The position numbers were made by a program, and so were the translations under genes. A DNA stretch of 18,143 nt from the NCBI GenBank assembly GCA_036558265.1, contig DATBFY010000388.1, positions 1 to 18,143 of the forward strand, read 5' to 3'. The DNA is from RYN-433 sp036558265 (GTDB taxonomy: Bacteria; Planctomycetota; Phycisphaerae; Tepidisphaerales; Tepidisphaeraceae). The notes below the pieces were generated by a model that was not told where the DNA came from, did not search any database, and saw nothing but the letters and a program-made list of their open reading frames with translations. The first letter of the stretch is position 1, and every line of letters starts with the position of its first letter. Shown one piece after another: positions 12,916-18,143 of this stretch.

Positions 12916-14355
12916 TCATCCCATCCGCTTGATGATCCGTCCCAGCGTCTCGACGGCGCGCTGGATCGTGTCCGACCACGCGTGTTCGCAATTGAGACGC
13001 ATGAAATTCCGATACTTTCCGGTGGCCGAGAAGATCGGCCCCGGCGCGATGCTGATCCGCTCCTCCAGCGCCAACTCGTGAAGCCGCAGCGTATCGATCC
13101 GCTCGTCCAGTTCCACCCACAGGACGAACCCCCCTGCCGGCCGGGTCAGCTTGGTGCCCGCTGGAAAATACTCGCAGATCGCGTCCGACATCCGCGCGAT
13201 CTGCTCCTGGAAGACTTTGCGCATCCGCCGCAGATGGTGATCGTACCCCCCGGTCGCCAGAAACTCGGCAATGGCCATCTGCGGAAGGGTTCCGGTTGCG
13301 ATATTGGTGAACAACTTGATCCGCTCGACCTGGCTCTTGTACCGCCCCGGCACGCACCACCCGACCCGGTATCCGGGCGCCAGGGTCTTGCTGAACGAGG
13401 CGCAGACCAGCACCAGCCCGTGCTCGTCGAACGCCTTGGCCGACTTGGGCCGGGCGGGACCAAACCCCAGGTCGCCGTAGATCTCGTCCTCGATCAGCGG
13501 GATATCCCGCGCGGCCAGCATCTGCACCAGCTTTCGCTTGGCCTCATCGGGCACGCAACTGCCCAGCGGGTTGTTGAAGTTGTTCACGAACAGACACGCC
13601 GCGATCCGCGTCGTGTCCAACGCGTGCGCCAGCGCGTCCAGACAGACCCCCGTCCGCGGGTCCGTCGGGATCTCGACGGCCTTGAGCCCCAACACCTCGA
13701 TGAGCTGCAAAAGCCCATAAAACGTCGGCGACTCGATGGCCACCGCATCGCCCGGCTTGCAGATCGCGCGAAGGCACAGCCCCAGCGCCTCCTGCGTGCC
13801 GCAGGTCGTCACAATGTCATCCGGCGAGATCGCGCACCCGGCGTCCAGGGCGCGGCGGGCGATCTGGACGCGGAGCATCTCATTCCCCGGCGGCACGTCG
13901 TAACTGGCGCCGGCGTTGGGCGATCGGCGGCCGATGGCGGCGGCGATCCGATTGAGTTGCCGGATGGGCAAAACGTCGGGGCCCTGGAGGGCGGCGCCCA
14001 ACCCGATGACGCCGGGCTGGCGGCCCTCCTGGAGCACCCGCGCCGCCATCTCGCCGATGGCGACGTCGGTCGTCTGCAGGGCGGGCCGGGACATTTCCGG
14101 CTCGGCCGACCGTCGCCAGAACCGCGCCCGCACGTAATAGCCGGACTGAGGCTTGGCTTCGATCCGTCCGCCGTCTTCCAAGAGCCGATACGCTTGTAAC
14201 ACCGTGGAAATACTGACTTTAAGCTGGCGGCTGAGCTTTCGAACCGAGGGGATCTTCTGCCCCGGCCCGAGCGTACCGGCTTCGATCAGGTGGGTGACTT
14301 TGTCTGCCACATCCTGGTAGAGAGTGGAGGATTTCTCAGTGAGGACTGAGGGCAC
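12916..14355 (-). CDS. MocR-type GntR regulator with aminotransferase-like domain
   Basis: The 479-aa product joins a GntR winged helix (residues 10-75, with IPSVRKLSRQLKVSISTVLQ at 35-54) to a fold-type I aminotransferase domain (about 115-475). In the latter I see the PLP lysine in SFSKTLAPGYR (K323), NNPLG at 261-265 and the EDEIYGD segment with D290 and Y293. MocR regulators such as GabR and PdxR use PLP-bound effectors and often control vitamin B6 or amino-acid genes; the effector here is unknown. The start was set at GTG 14355 because AGGAG stands 7 bases before it; an open frame continues to a TTG at 14439 without a ribosome binding site. It is divergent from the DUF2917 gene and leads the GNAT gene. 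Confidence 0.93.
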   Translation of the reverse strand: MPSVLTEKSSTLYQDVADKVTHLIEAGTLGPGQKIPSVRKLSRQLKVSISTVLQAYRLLEDGGRIEAKPQSGYYVRARFWRRSAEPEMSRPALQTTDVAIGEMAARVLQEGRQPGVIGLGAALQGPDVLPIRQLNRIAAAIGRRSPNAGASYDVPPGNEMLRVQIARRALDAGCAISPDDIVTTCGTQEALGLCLRAICKPGDAVAIESPTFYGLLQLIEVLGLKAVEIPTDPRTGVCLDALAHALDTTRIAACLFVNNFNNPLGSCVPDEAKRKLVQMLAARDIPLIEDEIYGDLGFGPARPKSAKAFDEHGLVLVCASFSKTLAPGYRVGWCVPGRYKSQVERIKLFTNIATGTLPQMAIAEFLATGGYDHHLRRMRKVFQEQIARMSDAICEYFPAGTKLTRPAGGFVLWVELDERIDTLRLHELALEERISIAPGPIFSATGKYRNFMRLNCEHAWSDTIQRAVETLGRIIKRMG

Positions 14356-14377
14356 AGTTTCACTCCTGTCAAAGCGG

Positions 14378-14402
14378 TACAGTTTTCTCGGTCGGAACTG
14401 TA
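14378..14402. promoter_or_regulatory. Candidate operator in the MocR/DUF2917 divergent region
   Basis: TACAGTT (14378-14384) and AACTGTA (14396-14402) form a 7-bp inverted repeat with an 11-base spacer, 23 bases upstream of the MocR-type GTG. The similar words CGGTAC and CGGTAA lie beside it. MocR proteins often control their own divergent promoter region; binding here is inference. Confidence 0.4.
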
Positions 14403-14467
14403 TCGGTAACAATTCTCCCTTTCTGCGTCTGTTCTGCAAGAGGCATCACGCCAAGAATTACGGTGCC

Positions 14468-14764
14468 ATGCGACCCTGCTGTGACGAGCGTTTGAGTAGA
14501 GGTCTGACCCCACCCGTCGTCCACCGGACGATCCCGGCCACCGACCACGCGCCGCGCGAGTTCGAGCTTCCGCAAGGCGCCCTCTGGTCCACCCAGGCCG
14601 CCCGGATCATCGCCATCGCCTGCGACCGCGGCGAGCTTTGGATCACCCAGTCGGGCGACGAGCGCGATCACGTCATCGCGGAGGGCGAGTCGTTCACCGC
14701 GGCGCCGCGGGGACGCGTGGTCGTGCAGGCGCTTTCGAGCGCGCGGGTCCGACTCCTCGCTTGA
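14468..14764 (+). CDS. DUF2917 family protein
   Basis: The 98-aa product (from ATG 14468) fits the small beta-rich DUF2917 family, with the conserved wording GELWITQSGDERDHVIAEGE and then GRVVVQALSSARVRLLA at the end. The family has no known function. The start is uncertain, since the first 25 or so residues are not clearly conserved and only a weak GGTG precedes the ATG. The gene is divergent from the MocR-type regulator. From memory DUF2917 genes are often found beside MocR-type regulators, which supports a functional link. It precedes the methyltransferase-like gene by 19 bases. Confidence 0.8.
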   Translation: MRPCCDERLSRGLTPPVVHRTIPATDHAPREFELPQGALWSTQAARIIAIACDRGELWITQSGDERDHVIAEGESFTAAPRGRVVVQALSSARVRLLA

Positions 14765-14783
14765 AGCGTTCCCCCCGCGGGGT

Positions 14784-15695
14784 ATGTTTCGCGGACACAT
14801 GGGCGTCAACTGGCATCACGTCAAAGCGCTGATGGGCGTTCGGCGGGCGGGAATCCCGTTCGGGCGCGTGCTGACCGTCGGAAGACTGAACCTCTTCATC
14901 TCGCCGCACGAGCTGAAGGAACTGCTCAAGTCGGATGCTGAGCTGATCGCGCGGTACGATCAGTTCCTCGCCGAGCATCCCGCGTACGCCGAGCCGCTTT
15001 ACAAACTGCTGGGGGCGACGGAGGTCGAGTCGATCGATGCCTCCGGGTACGAGAACGCCACGCACGTCCATGACCTGAACCAGCCGATCCCCGATGGGTT
15101 GAAGCAGCAATACGACTTCGTGGACGATGGCGGCACGCTCGAGCACGTCTTCAACTTTCCGACCGCGATCCGCAACTGCATGGAGATGGTCAAGGTGGGC
15201 GGGCGTTTGCAACTGGTGACGCCGGCGAACAATTACTTCGGGCATGGGTTCTACCAGTTCAGCCCGGACCTCTTCTATCGCGTGCTGTCGCCCGAGAACG
15301 GGTTTGAGATGGAGCGCTTGATCGTGCACGAGGCGTACGACGCCAGCCAATGGTACGAGGTGCCCGACCCGCGCGCGGTGCGCTCGCGGATCGAGCTGGT
15401 GAACGACGGGCTGCCGGTGATGATGATGGTCCGCGCCAAGCGCGTCGCGGCCGTGCCGATCTTCGAGAAGACGCCGCAGCAGAGCGACTACCAGGCGGCG
15501 TGGGTGGACGGCTCGGCGGACGTGCGGAGCCTGTTCCTTCAGAAGCCGGACCCGCTGCGGACGTGGATCAAGCGGACGATCGACGGGATCAGTCCGGGAC
15601 TGTTCGAGCGCTTGCGCGTGCGCAAGGCGAAGAAGGGGAGCCGGCGGTTTTCGTTCGAGAGCCAGCCGAAACTGTTCAAACCGGTGGATGCGTGA
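14784..15695 (+). CDS. Class I SAM-dependent methyltransferase-like protein
   Basis: The 303-aa product carries an incomplete class I methyltransferase pattern. YDFVDDGGTLEHVFNFPTAI (about 110-129) corresponds to motif II-III, and VKVGGRLQLVTPANNYFGHG (136-155) to the post-strand segment often seen in SAM-dependent enzymes. A clear glycine-rich motif I is not visible in the N-terminal 110 residues, so activity is uncertain. The C-terminal third is basic (RLRVRKAKKGSRRF). Start ATG 14784 follows a GGGG stretch; ATG 14799 is an alternative. A cell-surface or glycan methyltransferase is one possibility, but no substrate can be named. The gene ends 14 bases before the next. Confidence 0.7.
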   Translation: MFRGHMGVNWHHVKALMGVRRAGIPFGRVLTVGRLNLFISPHELKELLKSDAELIARYDQFLAEHPAYAEPLYKLLGATEVESIDASGYENATHVHDLNQPIPDGLKQQYDFVDDGGTLEHVFNFPTAIRNCMEMVKVGGRLQLVTPANNYFGHGFYQFSPDLFYRVLSPENGFEMERLIVHEAYDASQWYEVPDPRAVRSRIELVNDGLPVMMMVRAKRVAAVPIFEKTPQQSDYQAAWVDGSADVRSLFLQKPDPLRTWIKRTIDGISPGLFERLRVRKAKKGSRRFSFESQPKLFKPVDA

Positions 15696-15709
15696 AAGAA
15701 TGGGGAGCG

Positions 15710-17386
15710 ATGCTTGATCGAATTGTGATTTATTGTGGGCTCGTGCTCGTCACTCTTTCAATCCGCGCCGGCGCGGCGAACCCGCCCGCCAAGTACGAGA
15801 CCTTCGCGATGACCCACCAAGGCGACGCGGCGCGGGGGAAGGCGCTGTTTTTCGACACGGCGAAGCTGGCGTGCGGGCAGTGTCATTCGGTGGACGGCCG
15901 CGGCGGGAAAGTGGGGCCGGATTTGTTCGCGATCGGCGACAAGTTCGGGCGGCGGGAGTTGATCGAGGCGGTGCTGTCGCCGTCGGCGTCGATCGCGGTG
16001 GGATACGAGACGACGATCGTGCGGACGCGCGCGGGCGAGGTGTACGACGGCGTCATCAAGGAGGCGACCGAGGCGGGGGTGGGGCTGATCGGCGCGGACG
16101 GTCAGCTCGTGCGCATTCCCACAGCGGACATTGAGGAACGGCGGACGTCGGCGCTGTCGATGATGCCGCAGGGGTTGCAGAATGCCCTGACGTTCCAGGA
16201 GTTCGCGGACCTCGTCGATTACCTCGCGAGCCTGCGCCTCCCCGAGACCGCCAACGCCGGCCAGCGCGGTATGCCGGCGACGATCGCGGAGCTTGCCAAG
16301 CCGGTCACGCTGGTGCCGTTCATCGCCCCCGAGCACAAGTTCACGCACCCGGTCTGTTTCACGCCGGTGCCGGGGGCGGACGCGTTCGCCGTCGTGGAGC
16401 ACGAGACGGGGAGGGTGTGGCTGATCGAGAAGCACGCGGCCGGCGAGACCAAGCGGCTGTTCCTCGACGCCGGGCGGCTGATGCCGGGCTCGCACGGGGT
16501 GATGTGCATTGTCTTCCACCCGCATTACGCGTCGAACCGGCGCTATTTCATGGTTGATCAGATCGTCGAGCGCGGGACGTTCGTCAACCGCGTGCTTGAG
16601 GGCGAGGCAGCGCCGGACCTGATGCACGATTCGGGCAGGCCGCGGCGCGAAGTGCTGCGGATCGAGGGGAGCACGAGCAACCACTGCGGCGGGGGGCTGG
16701 CGTTCGGTCCGGACGGATACCTGTACATCGGCATGGGCGACACGGGCCCGCAGCAGGACCCGCACGGCAACGGCCAGAACATGAGCGTGCTGCGCGGCAA
16801 GATGCTGCGGATCGACGTGGATCATCACGACGCCGATCGCGCGTACGCGGTGCCGGCGGACAACCCGTTCGTCGGGCGATCGGGCGTGCGGCCGGAGATC
16901 TGGGCGACGGGGCTGCGAAACCCGTGGCGCTACAGCTTCGACCCGCTGACCGGCGACCTCTGGGCCGGCGACGTCGGGCAGGACCTGTACGAGGAGGTGG
17001 ACATTGTCCGCCGCGGCGCCAACCACGGCTGGAACGTGATCGAGGCCTTCGCGCCCTTCTCCAACCAATATCGAAAGGACGGCGAGCGCTACGCGCCGCC
17101 CATCTTCGCCTACTCGCGCAAGTACGGCGTCTCGATCACCGGCGGCTACGTCTACCGCGCCGACTCCAAATCCAGCTTCTACGGCGTCTACATCTGCGGC
17201 GACTACGAGAGCAAACGCATCTTCGCCCTGACCCAGCGCGACGGCGTGCTCGAGAAAGTCCGCCAGATCGGCAAGTCGCCGCAGCGGATCGTGTCGTTCG
17301 AGCAGGGGGCCAAGGGCGAGTTGTATCTGGTGGGATATGAGGGGATGGTGTATCGGATGGATTTCGGCACAGCAAAGTTCGAGTGA
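15710..17386 (+). CDS. Cytochrome c domain fused to sugar dehydrogenase (GSDH) propeller
   Basis: The 558-aa product begins with a Sec-type signal (LDRIVIYCGLVLVTLSIRAGA). Residues 38-178 form a cytochrome c domain of the Pirellula/Verrucomicrobium heme-binding type: covalent heme site CGQCH (55-59), then VGPDL and the likely distal Met in LSMMPQGL (149-156). Residues about 195-555 form a beta-propeller of the PQQ-dependent glucose/sorbosone dehydrogenase family, with GGGLAFGPDGYLYIGMGD, RGKMLRIDV, LRNPWRYSFDPLTG and WAGDVGQDLYEEVD. It should act outside the cytoplasm, passing electrons from a sugar-like substrate to its own heme. The start ATG 15710 has a close GGGAG; a GTG at 15692 overlapping the previous stop would add six residues. 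It is co-oriented with its neighbours at short spacing. Confidence 0.93.
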   Translation: MLDRIVIYCGLVLVTLSIRAGAANPPAKYETFAMTHQGDAARGKALFFDTAKLACGQCHSVDGRGGKVGPDLFAIGDKFGRRELIEAVLSPSASIAVGYETTIVRTRAGEVYDGVIKEATEAGVGLIGADGQLVRIPTADIEERRTSALSMMPQGLQNALTFQEFADLVDYLASLRLPETANAGQRGMPATIAELAKPVTLVPFIAPEHKFTHPVCFTPVPGADAFAVVEHETGRVWLIEKHAAGETKRLFLDAGRLMPGSHGVMCIVFHPHYASNRRYFMVDQIVERGTFVNRVLEGEAAPDLMHDSGRPRREVLRIEGSTSNHCGGGLAFGPDGYLYIGMGDTGPQQDPHGNGQNMSVLRGKMLRIDVDHHDADRAYAVPADNPFVGRSGVRPEIWATGLRNPWRYSFDPLTGDLWAGDVGQDLYEEVDIVRRGANHGWNVIEAFAPFSNQYRKDGERYAPPIFAYSRKYGVSITGGYVYRADSKSSFYGVYICGDYESKRIFALTQRDGVLEKVRQIGKSPQRIVSFEQGAKGELYLVGYEGMVYRMDFGTAKFE

Positions 17387-17401
17387 AAGGGAACCGTCAA
17401 A

Positions 17402-17833
17402 ATGGGCCTCACAATCTATTACACGTCGATGAGATCGGTCACCTCGGAAGAAGCTGACGCTGTGCGGGCGGCGGCGAATCTGGCGAACCGCGGCCACTCC
17501 TGGCTCAGTTCCGAGGCGGTGCACTTCTTCCCGGGACTCAGCAAGGGAATGTTGCTCGGCGGGAGCAAGCCAAACTTCCAGCCCGATCCTAACGATGAAC
17601 GCGACGCTCACCGCTCAGGGCTGCCGGACGGCCGTCCGCGGGACGTGATCGAAATCCTCAGTCGCATCTCGCGCGAACACGCGATCGATTGGCAGCTCAT
17701 GCACGACTTCGGCCCGCTCGGCGAGATCCGCGACGGGGTCCCCTCTCCGGGCTTGGTCGAGCAGGTCGAAGCAATTGCCGGCCTACGCGACGCCATGGAC
17801 GATCTGGATCTTGAAGGTGATGACCTGCCTTGA
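17402..17833 (+). CDS. Hypothetical 143-aa protein
   Basis: The 143-aa product starts MGLTIYYTSMRSVTSEEADA and ends in an acidic run (DDLDLEGDDLP). It has no signal peptide or membrane segment and looks soluble. MGLTIxY openings occur in uncharacterised small bacterial proteins, but no named family is recognised. The ATG lies 15 bases after the dehydrogenase stop, with AAAGGG at about 9 bases, so it probably shares the transcript. Co-location with the cytochrome fusion does not tell its role, because a cytoplasmic protein would act apart from that enzyme. Confidence 0.75.
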   Translation: MGLTIYYTSMRSVTSEEADAVRAAANLANRGHSWLSSEAVHFFPGLSKGMLLGGSKPNFQPDPNDERDAHRSGLPDGRPRDVIEILSRISREHAIDWQLMHDFGPLGEIRDGVPSPGLVEQVEAIAGLRDAMDDLDLEGDDLP

Positions 17834-17967
17834 GCGAGCCCGATCTGCCCTCCTGTCCAATCGCACCCCTCGCCTGATCGTCCTCCACCGGTCACCGGCC
17901 CGAACCGTTGTCAAGTGGAATTCGCCCGGACAGACGCGCCCAGCACGCCCCGCCGTGCGCGCTCGCC

Positions 17968-17995
17968 TTTGCCGCACGCTCCCTCCCTTTATAGA
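17968..17995 (+). promoter_or_regulatory. Weak promoter candidate before the last gene
   Basis: TTTGCC (17968-17973), a 16-base spacer and TATAGA (17990-17995) lie 112 bases before the ATG at 18108, in a 274-base gap that shows no other gene. The -10 box is fair and the -35 box poor. Confidence 0.25.
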
Positions 17996-18107
17996 CTACG
18001 CGGCGTCTGTCCCGTCGCGGCGTGCCGCCGGGCACGTCTTCCGCGGGGTGGCCGGTGCGCATGCATTCAGCGCATCGCCTGACAACCGAATACGAGGAGC
18101 CCCGTTC

Positions 18108-18143
18108 ATGCCCAGCACCACCACCACCGCCTACACCACCGCC
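18108..18143 (+). CDS. Start of a gene cut by the right edge
   Basis: An ATG at 18108 stands 8 bases behind GAGGAG and opens a frame (MPSTTTTAYTTA) that continues to the edge. The Thr-rich opening gives no family. The strong ribosome binding site is the main support. Confidence 0.7.
   Translation, partial: MPSTTTTAYTTA

Noticed and set aside
11848..14199. A 783-codon plus-strand open frame
   Set aside because: It runs antisense through the MocR-type, GNAT and winged-helix genes, is Arg/Pro/His-rich, and has no conserved motif.
14356..14439. N-terminal extension of the MocR-type protein to a TTG start
   Set aside because: No ribosome binding site precedes the TTG, while AGGAG stands well placed before the GTG at 14355; the extension would also cover the inverted repeat.

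Overview
The window is high-GC bacterial DNA. It most likely comes from a Planctomycetota member of the Phycisphaerae type. Three things support this: an RTX-like protein with an N-terminal LEDRRFLSA motif, a cytochrome c domain of the Pirellula/Verrucomicrobium type fused to a sugar-dehydrogenase propeller, and intergenic DNA full of short tandem and palindromic repeats. The taxonomic call is inference from these traits; no rRNA or tRNA gene was seen.

Layout. 1-188: possible edge-truncated membrane protein on the minus strand. 667-1257: a small calcium-binding RTX-like exoprotein on the plus strand, closed by a strong terminator at 1296-1345. 1395-4716 (minus): argH, then an FHA-GAF-SpoIIE phosphatase. 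5008-10486 (minus): seven genes in a row, read as portal protein, 67-aa protein, SU10-like major capsid protein, putative connector, small membrane/coiled-coil protein, lipoprotein and 87-aa protein. 10487-12059: a repeat-rich stretch holding one orphan 210-aa gene. 12060-14355 (minus): MocR-type regulator, GNAT acetyltransferase and winged-helix regulator. 14468-17833 (plus): DUF2917 protein, methyltransferase-like protein, cytochrome c-sugar dehydrogenase fusion and a hypothetical protein, with gaps of only 14-19 bases. A new gene starts at 18108 and runs off the right edge.

The most interesting part is 5008-10486. It carries the shell genes of a tailed-phage particle (portal and HK97-type capsid) and a possible two-component lysis pair. 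No terminase, protease, integrase, tail or replication gene is recognisable anywhere in the window. Every open gap between these genes begins, within 0-13 bases of the upstream stop codon, with a short repeat, and the repeat family differs from gap to gap. A heptamer family seen in one gap also sits in frame inside the portal gene. Two homologous palindromic elements lie inverted around the portal-capsid part, and a second family of about 128 bp flanks the neighbouring orphan gene in direct orientation. This could be a decaying prophage, a domesticated capsid or gene-transfer-agent-like cassette, or a satellite; the sequence alone does not decide.

The cellular genes look routine: arginine biosynthesis, a partner-switching-type phosphatase, a PLP-dependent regulator divergent from a DUF2917 gene, and a periplasmic oxidation enzyme.
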